Counted from the first letter of the stretch, positions 8,099 to 18,614 are shown. The stretch: DNA of 40,932 nucleotides from Eubacterium ramulus ATCC 29099 (GCF_000469345.1 NZ_KI271089.1:1-40932), one strand, 5' to 3'. Notes: generated from the sequence alone by a model not told the origin. A program made the numbers and translations.

Positions 8099-11000
8099 TT
8101 ACTGTATTACAATTTCTTCTGCCAGTGCAAAGGAATAGATCAATATTTCTTTTACGATTTTTCCAGCCCCAAAACGATTCAGCGCATCCGCATACAGTTC
8201 CAGCTGCTTCTTATAGCGGCGGATCAGTTCTTCGGCGTTATCTACCCGATCTGTCTTATAATCCAAAAGCACGATTCCGTCCTCCTCTTCCCAGAACACA
8301 TCAATGATACCCTGTACAAGCACTTCTTCCTCTGGTTTGCTCTCTTCCCAGACAAGCTGTGCCGGAACTGACATAACAAACGGTTTTTCCCGTTCCAGCA
8401 TACCGGCCTGCGCCGCGCTTCGCATCCGTTTTGCTGTATCGGTTTGCAAAAAGTCCCGAAGCTGTTTCCAGTTCAACCGTTTGGCGTCTACTTCCGTCAT
8501 CCGTCCCAGCGTACACAGACGATCGATCTGGGTTTTCACATAATGCAGCCCCTGTTTCTCTGATACAAACTCCGGAAGTGCCGCGAAATCCAGGCATTCC
8601 AGAAAACGATGTACCATAGTTCCGTACAATGCACCGGCATTTTCTGATGCCTCCTGCACAAACCTTGGCAGATATGGCGTCGGTATCTCCTGTGGAAACA
8701 ATGGTTCCGCCGTGTTCAGCGTCTGCTCTGCCTCCTCACTGCGCTCCTCCATGGCACGATGCTTCAGTTCGGACACAGATACTTTCTGCTTGTGCGTACC
8801 CATATCACGCCATGCATATTTCCAGGAAAATTTCTCTGTCAGTTCTTCTGTCTCTGCTTCGGATACATGCTGCAGTGCTTCCAGAATATTCCGGTGCTGT
8901 ACCGCAGTATCCTGCAGCTGGCGCTGCTGTTCCGCCAACATCTGTTCCTCGTCCCAGATTGTATAATCATAGTTTTTATTTTCCAATCCAAGCACCGGAA
9001 GCACCCAGTCCCAGTAACATCCCGCATCATACCGGTCAGAAAACGGTACTTTCTGTGTTCTGTCATATCCGGTAAACTGCCCTTCCTCCGGCAGCTTGCA
9101 ACTTCCCGCCAGAATCAGTTTCTCCTTTGCACGGGTCAGTGCCACATACAGCACACGCAGTTCCTCTCCCAGATTTTCCCGCTTTGCTTCCATGGAAAAA
9201 ATCTGATGGATCAGCGTATTCGCTTTCGTCCGTTTCCCGCAGTCAAACCATTTCAGGCCGATACCGAACTCCGGATGGAAGATCATGCTGCTGTTCAGAT
9301 CCTGTTCATTGAACGATTTTCCCATGCCACATACAAATACAACCGGAAACTCCAGTCCCTTACTTTTGTGAATACTCATCAGCCGCACGGCATTTTCCTG
9401 TTCACTGATGATCTCAGCCTCGCCGTAATCAATATCATATTTCATTAGCCGGTCAATGTAGCGGATAAAATGGAACAGTCCATGATAGCTGGTCTGTTCG
9501 TAAGCTACTGCTTTTTCCATCAGCATATCCAGATTTGCCCGGCGCTGTTCTCCCGCCGGAAGTGCCGTCACATAGTTGCGGTAACCGCTCTCATCGAGAA
9601 TTTCCTGCAGAAGACGGTGGATCGGTGTATACGGAATCCGCCACCGATACTGCTGCAGCATTTCATAAAAACGTGCTACTTTCTCCGCCAGTTCTGCCTT
9701 GGCTGACTCATTGGAAACATACTGCTGCACACACTGAAAGAACGGCAGCCCCGGATCGGCAGCTCGCAGCTGTGCCATTTCATCTGATGTGAATTTTCCA
9801 AAATAAGACTTCATCACCGCAGCCAGAGGGATATCCTGGCTGGGATTGTCCAACACCCGGAGCAAAGACAACACGGTCTGTACCTCCGATGCAGAAAAAT
9901 AGCCGGTTTTCGATGATACGATCAGCGGGATTCCCTCCTGCTCAAACACGTTCTGATAAACTTCTGCCCAACCGGACATGGAACGCAGCAAAATCACAAT
10001 GTCTTTTAATTCCAGTCCCGGAATCTGCTGAGCATCGATCATCTGACGGATACGTCCTGCCACTGCAAAAGCTTCCTGCTCCCGACGTTCTGCACTGCTG
10101 CCATCCATCGGCACAAGAAGCAGCTCCGGTTTGCAGCATTCCGGCTTTTCATATTCCGGGAATACTGCTCCGGCATACAGCGCAGCTTCCGCATCATAGC
10201 CTACATTTCCGATATCCTGACCCATTAACGGATAAAAAATATCATTGACCGCATCCACCACTTCACGTCTGCTTCGGAAATTCCGATGCAGGTCAATGCG
10301 CTGTCTGCTGCTCTCCTCCACGGAAAAATGCTGATACTTCTCCATAAAGAGTTCCGGCCGGGCCAGGCGGAAGCGGTAAATACTCTGCTTGACATCACCT
10401 ACCATAAACAGATTTTCCCTGCCGTTTTTCACACCGGAGACTGCCGTCAGAAGTGTTTCCTGCACATAATTGCTGTCCTGGTATTCATCGATCATAACTT
10501 CCTGATACTGCTGCTGATACTCCAATGCTGTTTCTGTTAGTTCCTTCGTCACCGGATCTACCAGAACCCGCAGGGCATAGTGCTCCACATCGGAAAAATC
10601 CAGCATATTTTTCTGCTGTTTCTCCAGGGCAAACTGCTTTGCAAAAGCCTGTGTCACGAGCACAAGCATCCGCACCATCCCGGAAGTCTGGTTCAATCGC
10701 TGCAGCTGTGTCTCCAGCGGTGAGGCAAATATTGTTTTTTTCCATTTCACGATCTGGTCCTTTATCCGGTCCCTTCCGGACTTCACGGCATCCTTTTTCT
10801 GTTCACTGCCTTCATACTTTTTCGCCCGGCCAATGTTTTTGAAATTTATCCCGGTAATTGCCGCCTGCCACTGCGAAAAATGCTCACACTCCTGCAGCGC
10901 ATACAACTGATACAGATCATCCTGAACAGATGCTTCATACATATATGGTCCATCCGCGTCCCGGGTCAGATCCAGCAGATGCTCCAGTGCACGGATCAGA

Positions 11001-11677
11001 TCTCCAACCCGCACTTTCATATAGGAAAGAAAATCCTGCATCCACGGCTTTTGCTCCAGTGTTTCCTCATCTGCCGCCTCATACTGCTGCACACAAGATT
11101 CCAGCCATTCCTCCGGCCATGGATAACTCTCAGAATAATGAAATAGTTTCAGCACCATTTCTTTGATCTGCAGATCATTTTTTGCCTGAGAATAGCTATC
11201 CGCAAACCGCAGAAATTCCGGATCTGCTTTTTCATAAAACTCCTCCAGAACCGCCTCGCAGACATCTTCCCGAAGCAATTTCAGTTCTCCTTCGTCGGCA
11301 ATACGAAATCCCGGTTCCAGATCGATCTTGTGAAAATGATCCCGCAAAATCCGGATACAGAAGCTGTCAATGGTGGTGATCTGTGCATTGTGCACCAGTG
11401 TCAGCTGTCGCTGCAGATGCTGATTATAAGGATCTTTCTCTAATGCCGCCTCAATGGCAGTGCCCACACGTTCCCGCATTTCCGCAGCCGCTGCATTGGT
11501 AAACGTCACCACCAGTAAACGGTCAATATCCAACGGATGCACTTCATCCATCACCATAGAAATAATGCGCTGCACCAGTACCGCAGTTTTTCCGGAACCG
11601 GCGGCCGCAGACACCAGAAGGCTCCGGTTTCTGAGTTGAATCACTTTTTCCTGTTCTTCCGTCCATTTAACACTCAT
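8099..11677 (-). CDS. addA: ATP-dependent helicase/nuclease subunit A
   Basis: 1192 aa. AddA, with AddB, processes double-strand DNA ends for RecA-dependent repair; it is the Firmicutes counterpart of RecBCD. UvrD/Rep superfamily-1 motifs occur in order: Walker A AAAGSGKT (24-31), TFTNAAAAEM, Walker B VMIDEYQDSN, GDVKQSIYRFR, DLHRNFRSR, MSIHKSKGLEF and LYVALTRAKEK. The C-terminal RecB-family nuclease has GTMVHRFLE, GIIDVFW, LLDYKTD and QLELYADAL, with acidic and Lys residues for Mg-dependent cleavage. The ATG at 11677 has GGAGGCGATTCCG upstream and overlaps the addB stop by 11 bp, which implies translational coupling. The frame extends 43 codons further upstream inside addB, but that part is not like AddA. 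Confidence 0.97.
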   Translation of the reverse strand: MSVKWTEEQEKVIQLRNRSLLVSAAAGSGKTAVLVQRIISMVMDEVHPLDIDRLLVVTFTNAAAAEMRERVGTAIEAALEKDPYNQHLQRQLTLVHNAQITTIDSFCIRILRDHFHKIDLEPGFRIADEGELKLLREDVCEAVLEEFYEKADPEFLRFADSYSQAKNDLQIKEMVLKLFHYSESYPWPEEWLESCVQQYEAADEETLEQKPWMQDFLSYMKVRVGDLIRALEHLLDLTRDADGPYMYEASVQDDLYQLYALQECEHFSQWQAAITGINFKNIGRAKKYEGSEQKKDAVKSGRDRIKDQIVKWKKTIFASPLETQLQRLNQTSGMVRMLVLVTQAFAKQFALEKQQKNMLDFSDVEHYALRVLVDPVTKELTETALEYQQQYQEVMIDEYQDSNYVQETLLTAVSGVKNGRENLFMVGDVKQSIYRFRLARPELFMEKYQHFSVEESSRQRIDLHRNFRSRREVVDAVNDIFYPLMGQDIGNVGYDAEAALYAGAVFPEYEKPECCKPELLLVPMDGSSAERREQEAFAVAGRIRQMIDAQQIPGLELKDIVILLRSMSGWAEVYQNVFEQEGIPLIVSSKTGYFSASEVQTVLSLLRVLDNPSQDIPLAAVMKSYFGKFTSDEMAQLRAADPGLPFFQCVQQYVSNESAKAELAEKVARFYEMLQQYRWRIPYTPIHRLLQEILDESGYRNYVTALPAGEQRRANLDMLMEKAVAYEQTSYHGLFHFIRYIDRLMKYDIDYGEAEIISEQENAVRLMSIHKSKGLEFPVVFVCGMGKSFNEQDLNSSMIFHPEFGIGLKWFDCGKRTKANTLIHQIFSMEAKRENLGEELRVLYVALTRAKEKLILAGSCKLPEEGQFTGYDRTQKVPFSDRYDAGCYWDWVLPVLGLENKNYDYTIWDEEQMLAEQQRQLQDTAVQHRNILEALQHVSEAETEELTEKFSWKYAWRDMGTHKQKVSVSELKHRAMEERSEEAEQTLNTAEPLFPQEIPTPYLPRFVQEASENAGALYGTMVHRFLECLDFAALPEFVSEKQGLHYVKTQIDRLCTLGRMTEVDAKRLNWKQLRDFLQTDTAKRMRSAAQAGMLEREKPFVMSVPAQLVWEESKPEEEVLVQGIIDVFWEEEDGIVLLDYKTDRVDNAEELIRRYKKQLELYADALNRFGAGKIVKEILIYSFALAEEIVIQ

Positions 11678-14600
11678 CGGAATCGCCTCCTTCCCGGTAG
11701 ATATTCGCCCACACTTCATCCGTAGATAATTTTTTATTTTTCCGAAACGTATATCCTTCCACTTTTGGATCAAAACCACACACACTGTGATACGGGCAGT
11801 GATCACACCCGGTTTTGCTTTCCATCTGATATGGCCGGATATCGATATCTCCCTTCAGGATTTGCTCTGCTGCCCCACAGATTTTCCGATTAACAAAAGC
11901 TGTCAGCGCCGTAAAATCCACCAGAGCGGCACCGGAAGTTCCCCGCTTGCTGACACTTCCGTCTTTGTTCAATGTCAGGGGAATGACTTCCGATTTTCCC
12001 TGAAGTCCCACATCCATCTGCTCATATGCTTCCCGCTCCAGACTGACCAGACCGTTCAGGCGCAGTTCACCCAGGATATGCTCCATGATTTTTTCCTCAT
12101 CCTCACCGTCCGCTTCCACCATCGGATCATCCATCCGATAGTAAAAAATTCCGGCCGGAACGATTTTTTTTCCCGGATGCTCCTTTTTCAGCTGTGCCAT
12201 TGCTGCATTCAGATATACCACAAGCTGTAACTGCTGACCATAATACAGATTCAGCAGCTGAAACGTCGTCTTTCCGGATTTATAATCAATGATACGGACA
12301 TACACGGCCTCTTCTGTCTCACGGGTGTCCATACGGTCAATTTTCCCTACCAGACGCATTTTATGCTCTTCATCCAGTATCATATTCTGTACATTCAGTT
12401 CATTTACCTGCATAAAATCCACTTCATACCCTGCAGGTTGAAAGGTTCCATGCCGGATCTGCTCCGTCAGTGCCCAGATACTGCGCTTCATGATACGATA
12501 AATCCGTTCCAGCACATATGCACTTCTGGCTGACTCCAGCAGAGATTCATTCGGCATAGACAATACGGCATCCTGCATGGCTGCCTTCAGCAATTCTTCC
12601 TGCTGTGTCTCCGTGACAGAATACCAGTCATAGGATTTTTCCAGATTTTCACAGTAACGCTGCAGGATCTCATGGAACATACTGCCCATATCCAGTGCCG
12701 CAAAACTGTAAGTTTCACGTTCTGAAAGCTTTAGTCCATATTCCAGAAAATGTGCATACGCACAGCGGGCAAACAGTTCCAGTCGAGTCACTGAATTTGT
12801 CAGAATCGTACCGTAAAGCTGCCGCGCAGTCTCTACGGCAAGCTGTTCCCCGGTAAACTTTGAAAAAGCTGCCGCAAACAGTTCCTGCACCACCGGTTCC
12901 CACACCTTGGAATTCTTCAGATACTGATGCAGTGCTTTCCACTCTTCCGTCACCTCGCCATCTCTGGCTGCCGTCAGTCCCGTCAGATACGCATCCAGAC
13001 TACTCTTCGCTGTCAGTGGTTCAAAGGCTGTTCCTGCCTCAATCTCCTGCACCTGCAGACCGGCAAAAAGTTTCTGCAGCGTCCCAATCAGATAAGAAGG
13101 CCGTGCTGCCTTCTGCTTTGCATCCATCCGGGCATATGTCAGGCACAGTGCCTCCGATGGCTTTGTCATATTCAGATATAGATAAAACCGCTGCAAAAAA
13201 GATTGCTCCCTTGCGGTAGGAGACAACTGCAGTTTCTGCTCTTCGATCAATTCCCGGTCATATTGAGACAAAATACCGCCGTTTGCCGTACTTTTCGGAA
13301 TCATACCGTCATTGACGCCCAGGAAAAACAACACCTTGATTCCCTCCAGACGGGTTCGTTCAATATCACCCAGGATCACACAGTCTGCTCCCGGCGGAAT
13401 CGCACCGACTTTTGCCGACGCAAACCCTTCTTCCAGAACATCTGCATAATCCCGGACGGAAAGTATTTCTTCTCCCAGCAGATCCACCAGTTTGTCCAGC
13501 AGATCCACCACAATTTTGTAAATCTGACGGTATTGAGATGCCAGGAGTTCCTCTCCGGCTTCCTCAAAAGCCTCCTGTGCCTGATGAATCTGCTCCTCCA
13601 GTTGCAGTTCTGTCAAAAATTCATACAGGCCACGGGTCAGTTCCGCCACAGTTTGCTCCTGTCCTGATGCAATCTCATAAAAAGGCGCTATCTGTTTCCA
13701 GAATCTTTCCCTCAGCTGATCAGCCCGCGCCAGTTCCTGCTGCAGCACATCTTCCTCCACGCGGATCCTGCCGGTGTGACGCATGGGTTTCAGGAATTTT
13801 TTCTTCCAACGGGAAGCTCCCCGGATTCCCCTGGCCAGCACATAGTTTTCCAGAAAATCTATATCTGCTTCTGCAAATCCGGACAGACCGGTACGCAAAA
13901 AACGAAACACACTTTCATAGGAAAAATCTTTTTCTACAATCTCCAATACCGCACGGATCAGTTCAATGCAGGGATGATACAGAATCGATGACTTCATATC
14001 CACAAAATACGGAATGTCATACAGTGAAAAGACTGACTGTGCATATTTTTCATAACATTCCACATCGCCGCATACAATGGCACACTCGCCATAACGATAA
14101 CCCTGACTGCGCATCTGTTCTGAAATCTTCCACGCTGCAAACTGTAATTCCTCCCGGGGAGTCGCCAGGGAATAAATCTGCAATTCCTTCTGACAGTCTC
14201 CGGCATATTGCTGCGCTTTCACCCGGAACAGATTCTGCTCTAGATGCTGCAGCACCGGCGTCTGTGCCAGACGACTCTGTTTTCCCGGTTCCAGAAAAAC
14301 TGCTTCTTCCAACGGAAACTGTTCTTCTCTGGCCGCCCGCAGCAGTGCAGCTGTCATTTTCCGGCTCATATAAAACAGATCCTGCATGCCGCAGTCCGCC
14401 AGCGGATCTTCCCGTACATCCAGTGTCACCGTCACATACATATCTTTCACCACATGCATACAGCGATGCAGCAGCTTCATCTGTACCGGTGTAAATCCGG
14501 TAAACCCGTCAAAGGCAAAGACAGCTCCCTTTAAAAGCTGTGATTCCTCTGCCGCATCAGCCAGAACATCTAATACACGTTCTGCGGTCACATACTGCCC

Positions 14601-15110
14601 CCGCAGATATTCCTCAAAAGCTGCATACATCGTATGCACATCTGACAGTTTGTAATACAGATTGGATTCCGGCTTCAGATCTCCAAGGAAATCCTCCAGT
14701 TCCTCCACGGAAATATCATACTGCATCAGCTCGGAGATCATGGATTTCAACTCATTAATATACCCCATCTTCCGGATATTTCCACGCAGCACGGTCAGAT
14801 TCTTTCCCTTTTCTTCTGCAATTTTACGCAGCACCAGACTTTTTCCTGTCTCCTCCATAACTGTATTCTGAATGCCAAGTTCATCAAAAATACGGTACGC
14901 CAGACGTTCAAAACTGACTACATCAATATTGACAATGACATGATTCTGTGACCGTTGCACCAGTTCCCGCTGCGCTTGCATCGTAAACTGTTCCGGCACA
15001 ATAACATAAAAATTACGTCTGCGGTCTGCCTGCGCCATCTGAATGACTTTTTCATAAATATAGGTTGATTTTCCACTGCCGGAATTTCCGTAAATCAGTT
15101 GTAATGCCAT
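11667..15110 (-). CDS. addB: ATP-dependent helicase/nuclease subunit B
   Basis: 1147 aa. AddB carries Walker A GNSGSGKST (8-16) but an otherwise inactive helicase fold that scans for Chi, plus a second RecB-type nuclease (RIIDYKSGKTTF and YYGQQLQLVVYL). Four cysteines, C783, C1102, C1105 and C1111, reproduce the C...CxxCx5C pattern that holds the [4Fe-4S] cluster in Bacillus AddB. The start at 15110 has ACAGGAG upstream. It is first in addB-addA-maf, behind a promoter at 15203-15231. Confidence 0.97.
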   Translation of the reverse strand: MALQLIYGNSGSGKSTYIYEKVIQMAQADRRRNFYVIVPEQFTMQAQRELVQRSQNHVIVNIDVVSFERLAYRIFDELGIQNTVMEETGKSLVLRKIAEEKGKNLTVLRGNIRKMGYINELKSMISELMQYDISVEELEDFLGDLKPESNLYYKLSDVHTMYAAFEEYLRGQYVTAERVLDVLADAAEESQLLKGAVFAFDGFTGFTPVQMKLLHRCMHVVKDMYVTVTLDVREDPLADCGMQDLFYMSRKMTAALLRAAREEQFPLEEAVFLEPGKQSRLAQTPVLQHLEQNLFRVKAQQYAGDCQKELQIYSLATPREELQFAAWKISEQMRSQGYRYGECAIVCGDVECYEKYAQSVFSLYDIPYFVDMKSSILYHPCIELIRAVLEIVEKDFSYESVFRFLRTGLSGFAEADIDFLENYVLARGIRGASRWKKKFLKPMRHTGRIRVEEDVLQQELARADQLRERFWKQIAPFYEIASGQEQTVAELTRGLYEFLTELQLEEQIHQAQEAFEEAGEELLASQYRQIYKIVVDLLDKLVDLLGEEILSVRDYADVLEEGFASAKVGAIPPGADCVILGDIERTRLEGIKVLFFLGVNDGMIPKSTANGGILSQYDRELIEEQKLQLSPTAREQSFLQRFYLYLNMTKPSEALCLTYARMDAKQKAARPSYLIGTLQKLFAGLQVQEIEAGTAFEPLTAKSSLDAYLTGLTAARDGEVTEEWKALHQYLKNSKVWEPVVQELFAAAFSKFTGEQLAVETARQLYGTILTNSVTRLELFARCAYAHFLEYGLKLSERETYSFAALDMGSMFHEILQRYCENLEKSYDWYSVTETQQEELLKAAMQDAVLSMPNESLLESARSAYVLERIYRIMKRSIWALTEQIRHGTFQPAGYEVDFMQVNELNVQNMILDEEHKMRLVGKIDRMDTRETEEAVYVRIIDYKSGKTTFQLLNLYYGQQLQLVVYLNAAMAQLKKEHPGKKIVPAGIFYYRMDDPMVEADGEDEEKIMEHILGELRLNGLVSLEREAYEQMDVGLQGKSEVIPLTLNKDGSVSKRGTSGAALVDFTALTAFVNRKICGAAEQILKGDIDIRPYQMESKTGCDHCPYHSVCGFDPKVEGYTFRKNKKLSTDEVWANIYREGGDSDEC

Positions 15111-15202
15111 AAATTGTGCTCCTGTTCCTGTAAAAAAATGTACTCCCACTTGTAGTTCGCTTTTTAATCACGAAAAATGGAATCTCTTCTCGACTGAGAT
15201 AT

Positions 15203-15231
15203 ATGGTACCATGTTTCCCTGTTTTAGGCAA
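15203..15231 (-). promoter_or_regulatory. addBA promoter
   Basis: Minus strand: TTGCCT (15226-15231), 17-bp spacer, TACCAT (15203-15208). The -35 box is good and the -10 box is moderate. Its position between the phosphorylase terminator and addB supports it. Confidence 0.5.
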
Positions 15232-15247
15232 GAAAACGGGAGCGCAC

Positions 15248-15280
15248 AAAAGAAGGCGACAGCTAAAAAGCCATCGCCCT
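15248..15280 (-). terminator. Terminator after the GH112 gene
   Basis: On the minus strand GGCGA (plus 15274-15278) pairs with TCGCC (plus 15255-15259), with a further GC pair inside and a loop of TTTTTA, followed by TTCTTTTG. A modest intrinsic terminator 30 bases past the phosphorylase stop. Confidence 0.6.
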
Positions 15281-15313
15281 CTGTATAGACTATAATTGCA
15301 GATCAATCACACT

Positions 15314-17476
15314 TTAAATCTCATACCATTTAATTTCATTTGCGTCCAAATGAAGTTCAAAACTGCTTCCATCTCCACGGTATACAACAGTATCCTGTGG
15401 CTCATATGTATTATTTACCACACAGTATTTGCCGTTTGCCACATATGCATGTACATCCACATTGAAGTTTTCAGAGTACCATTTTCTCAGGTTCTCTTCG
15501 TCATGGCAGCTGTACATTACACTTCGATGGAGAATTCGTGCATTTTCGAAAGAATACGGAAGACCGCTGATGTAAACGGAACGTCCTTTTCCAAACTCAT
15601 GCACTGCCATCTGAACTTCTTTGTCACGCTGAACCAGAATCTCTGTATCTTCGCGTGCAAACATGTTCTTCTTGCCTTCACCGAAATCCACATCTTTTGT
15701 GCAGTCCTGTAAAATGAAATGCTCCGGATGATTCTCCCAGTTATATTTGTCATAATTTAAGGTAAATCCGGTTTCTTTCTCCACACCGATCACATTGCCA
15801 AGCTGAATGTATCTGCCCTGATGCTGATGACCGGTCGGCTCACCGACACCGATAAATCCGCCTCCGTTGTATACAAATCTCTGGATTGCTTCCACGATCT
15901 GCGGATCTTCCCACTCATAACCACCGGTATGTGCGGTATCACCGTCACCAACATTGATAATTACATCAATGTCATTTAAAATATCTGCATTTGCACGAAT
16001 GTCATCAAAACTGATGAATTTTACATCATACGGTGCACCACTTAATGCCTCGATCACACCTGCGTAGCTATAATTCTGTTTCTGATACAGTGCATGATGT
16101 ACCATGTGACAACCCCAGGAACGCATTTTACCCCAGCTGTTCAATACAGCCACAGTCTTTACGCAGTATGGTGTAGTACCTTTTGCATTTTCATACAGTA
16201 AACGGAACTCATCGCAAACGCTCTCGATATAATCAACGAAATCCGGGAATTCACAGGCAAGTTTTAAATATCCGCCGTATCCGATACGATCGATCGGTTT
16301 ACGAAGAATTGCTCTTCTGGCTGTTACCCAGTTTTCTTTTGCTTCTTTTACCGGATCTCCACCTTCATGGAAAGTATCCGGGAAGAAATATGGTAAAAAT
16401 CTTCCTTCTCTGTATTTTACACCTTCCACATCACTGATCAGACGCAACGTAGAACCATTTCCTACACTTCCTACCAGTGCATCCAGTCCGATGGTTTTGA
16501 ACTCATCCATAAACGGCTCTGTTCCAATCCAGTGATCGCCGAGGAACATCATCGCTTCTTTGCCTTCCTCATGGGTAATATCTACCATTTCTTTTGCAAG
16601 TTTTGCAACTTCACGGCGCTGGAAAGCCTGGAAATCTTTGAACTCTTTGGATGGGATACGATACTGATTATTGAAATATCCCTGATCAATGATATATTCC
16701 GGACGGAATTTGTAGCCAACTTCTTTTTCAAACTGATCCAGAATGTACGGGCTTACACTGGCTGAATAACCATACCAGTCAACATATTTTTCTCTCGCCA
16801 GTTCATCAAAAACAAGTGTAAACTGATGGAAAAATGTTGTATAGCGGATAACATTTACATGTGGATTTGCCTTGCAGAATTTCCGCAGACGCTCCATACT
16901 GAATTTGTGAGTCTTTGGCTGACGCACATCAAAGGTAATCTGATGCTCTACATCTTTCCAGTCATTGACAACGGCATTGTACATATGTACCGGATCCCAC
17001 ATGATATAAGCCAGAAAACTTACGGTGTAATCATGGAACGGAATGGCCGGAGCAATGGTCACATCTCCTGTCTCTTCGGAATAAGACCAGTCATCGCAGC
17101 TTACCACTTCACCGGTTGTACGGTCAACAACTTCCCACCAGCGTCTGATGTCATCATGGCTGTTTACTTTCAGCATTTCCGGATAAATTCCGCTCATCAG
17201 ATGAATGGAAAGTGTATCAGATTCTGCAGTATAGAACTTTGTCATAATATAGCACTGCTGAATCTCATCCGGATTTGCTTTCGCCCACTCATTGTCCTTT
17301 CTTGTTGTATAATAAGTAGAATATACTTTCGCATCTACATCTTTTAATCCTTCCGGATAATCAGTTCCATCGCAATCACGAATGGCATCTGCCCCCCAGC
17401 GTTTCATCAGTTCCAGTGTCTCCGGAACGACATCCACATCTGTTGGAATCGTAACACGTCCTTTCGTTTCTCCCAT
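15314..17476 (-). CDS. 1,3-beta-galactosyl-N-acetylhexosamine phosphorylase (GH112)
   Basis: A 720-aa cytosolic enzyme. GH112 enzymes split beta-galactosyl disaccharides with phosphate to galactose 1-phosphate plus an acceptor sugar: GlcNAc from lacto-N-biose, GalNAc from galacto-N-biose, or rhamnose in some Clostridia. The TIM barrel starts near GRVTIPTDVDVVPET; the putative catalytic acid is D314 in MFLGDHWIGTEPF, in line with the known family acid. The glutamine-amidotransferase-like domain (INVGDGDTAHTGGYEWEDP) and C-terminal beta domain (SFELHLDANEIKWYEI) complete the usual length. The start has GAGGAGG 9 bp upstream. No transporter, N-acetylhexosamine kinase or gal genes adjoin, unlike the bifidobacterial lnp cluster. 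Acceptor preference cannot be settled by eye. Confidence 0.93.
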   Translation of the reverse strand: MGETKGRVTIPTDVDVVPETLELMKRWGADAIRDCDGTDYPEGLKDVDAKVYSTYYTTRKDNEWAKANPDEIQQCYIMTKFYTAESDTLSIHLMSGIYPEMLKVNSHDDIRRWWEVVDRTTGEVVSCDDWSYSEETGDVTIAPAIPFHDYTVSFLAYIMWDPVHMYNAVVNDWKDVEHQITFDVRQPKTHKFSMERLRKFCKANPHVNVIRYTTFFHQFTLVFDELAREKYVDWYGYSASVSPYILDQFEKEVGYKFRPEYIIDQGYFNNQYRIPSKEFKDFQAFQRREVAKLAKEMVDITHEEGKEAMMFLGDHWIGTEPFMDEFKTIGLDALVGSVGNGSTLRLISDVEGVKYREGRFLPYFFPDTFHEGGDPVKEAKENWVTARRAILRKPIDRIGYGGYLKLACEFPDFVDYIESVCDEFRLLYENAKGTTPYCVKTVAVLNSWGKMRSWGCHMVHHALYQKQNYSYAGVIEALSGAPYDVKFISFDDIRANADILNDIDVIINVGDGDTAHTGGYEWEDPQIVEAIQRFVYNGGGFIGVGEPTGHQHQGRYIQLGNVIGVEKETGFTLNYDKYNWENHPEHFILQDCTKDVDFGEGKKNMFAREDTEILVQRDKEVQMAVHEFGKGRSVYISGLPYSFENARILHRSVMYSCHDEENLRKWYSENFNVDVHAYVANGKYCVVNNTYEPQDTVVYRGDGSSFELHLDANEIKWYEI

Positions 17477-17654
17477 CTCATTTTCCTCCTCATATTATTG
17501 GCAGACTTCTCAATCTGGCCGACTATAATTATTCTACCATTTATTTCTGTTCATTTCATCCGATATTTGTACACTAAATTCTGTAGAACTTGTAAAAAAA
17601 AGAAGTAGTTGTGAATCATACCGTTTTTTTATGGCTAATTATGTAGGCTATGAA

Positions 17655-17719
17655 AAGGCAGAGTCAGAGTTGTCTCGGTCGCTAACAATCGCTCCCTGAG
17701 AAAACTCTGACTCTGCCTT
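17655..17719 (-). terminator. Long hairpin terminator after uppP
   Basis: 17-bp perfect arms at 17655-17671 and 17703-17719 (AAGGCAGAGTCAGAGTT and its complement) enclose a 31-base middle with its own partial pairing. On the minus strand TTTTCAT follows. It lies 12 bp past the uppP stop and about 180 bp before the GH112 gene. Confidence 0.75.
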
Positions 17720-17731
17720 CTTGTACAGTAC

Positions 17732-18562
17732 TTATCTGGCTGCAAGGAAATATCCGATAACCGCAATACCAAGTATGATGCGATACCATCCAAATACTTT
17801 GAAATCATGTTTCTTAATGTAGGACATCAGGAACTTGATTGCAATAATGGAAAGTACAAACGCTACGATCATACCAATTGCAAGTAACGCAACTTCTGCG
17901 GAATTAAATCCACCATTGTATTTCAGAATCTTGATCGCACTTCCGCCAAACATGGCCGGCACTGCAAGAAAGAACGTAAATTCTGCTGCAGCGGTTCTGG
18001 AAATACCAAGCATCAGGGAACCAACGATGGTAGAACCGGAACGGGATGTTCCCGGAAAAATTGCGGCGATCATCTGGAACACACCGATCAAAAATGCCTG
18101 ACCATAGGAAATATCATCGATAGAATCTATTTTTGCTATTTTATTTTTATTTGAACGCTCTATGATAATAAATACAACACCTACCAGGATCAGCATGATC
18201 GCTACGGTCTGATAATTGTAAAAATATTTCGTAAACACGTCATCCCAGAGGATTCCAACCACACCGGCAGGAATAGATGCCACAATGATTTTTACCCACA
18301 TCTTGCATTTTCTGCGGCTGATATGTAAGCCATGCTTTGTAGACAGCGGAATCAGCTTATTCCAGTAAATAACTACTACCGCAAGAATTGCACCCAGCTG
18401 GATCACTACCAGAAACAAATCCAGAAATTCTTTGCTTACATTTAATTTTACAAATTCATCAAGCAAGATCATATGGCCGGTACTACTGATTGGAAGCCAC
18501 TCTGTAATACCTTCCACAACGCCAAATAAAATCGCTTTTAATACTTCGATCATTGTTAACAT
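17732..18562 (-). CDS. uppP: Undecaprenyl-diphosphatase UppP (BacA)
   Basis: A 276-aa integral membrane protein with about seven or eight membrane segments. It dephosphorylates undecaprenyl pyrophosphate to recycle the lipid carrier for peptidoglycan and wall polymers, and confers bacitracin tolerance. The two catalytic motifs are EGITEWLPISSTGH and FPGTSRSGST. With the ATG at 18562 the active residues fall at E17, E21, H30 and R174, the same numbers as in E. coli UppP, which supports this start over the ATG six codons upstream; AAAGGA is 9 bp before it. A promoter overlapping the end of the hydrolase gene drives it alone. Confidence 0.96.
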   Translation of the reverse strand: MLTMIEVLKAILFGVVEGITEWLPISSTGHMILLDEFVKLNVSKEFLDLFLVVIQLGAILAVVVIYWNKLIPLSTKHGLHISRRKCKMWVKIIVASIPAGVVGILWDDVFTKYFYNYQTVAIMLILVGVVFIIIERSNKNKIAKIDSIDDISYGQAFLIGVFQMIAAIFPGTSRSGSTIVGSLMLGISRTAAAEFTFFLAVPAMFGGSAIKILKYNGGFNSAEVALLAIGMIVAFVLSIIAIKFLMSYIKKHDFKVFGWYRIILGIAVIGYFLAAR

Positions 18563-18614
18563 GTCAAAAAATCCTTTCATAATTTATTATCTACTTAATT
18601 TTTATGCCTAGAAG

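Noticed and set aside
11678-11806. 43-codon N-terminal extension of addA
   Set aside because: It lies inside addB, is unlike AddA, and a good ribosome site precedes the ATG at 11677.
13412-14494. 360-residue plus-strand open frame
   Set aside because: It is antisense to addB, whose reading frame, motifs and cysteine ligands are intact; composition is Pro/Ser/His-rich as expected of a shadow frame.
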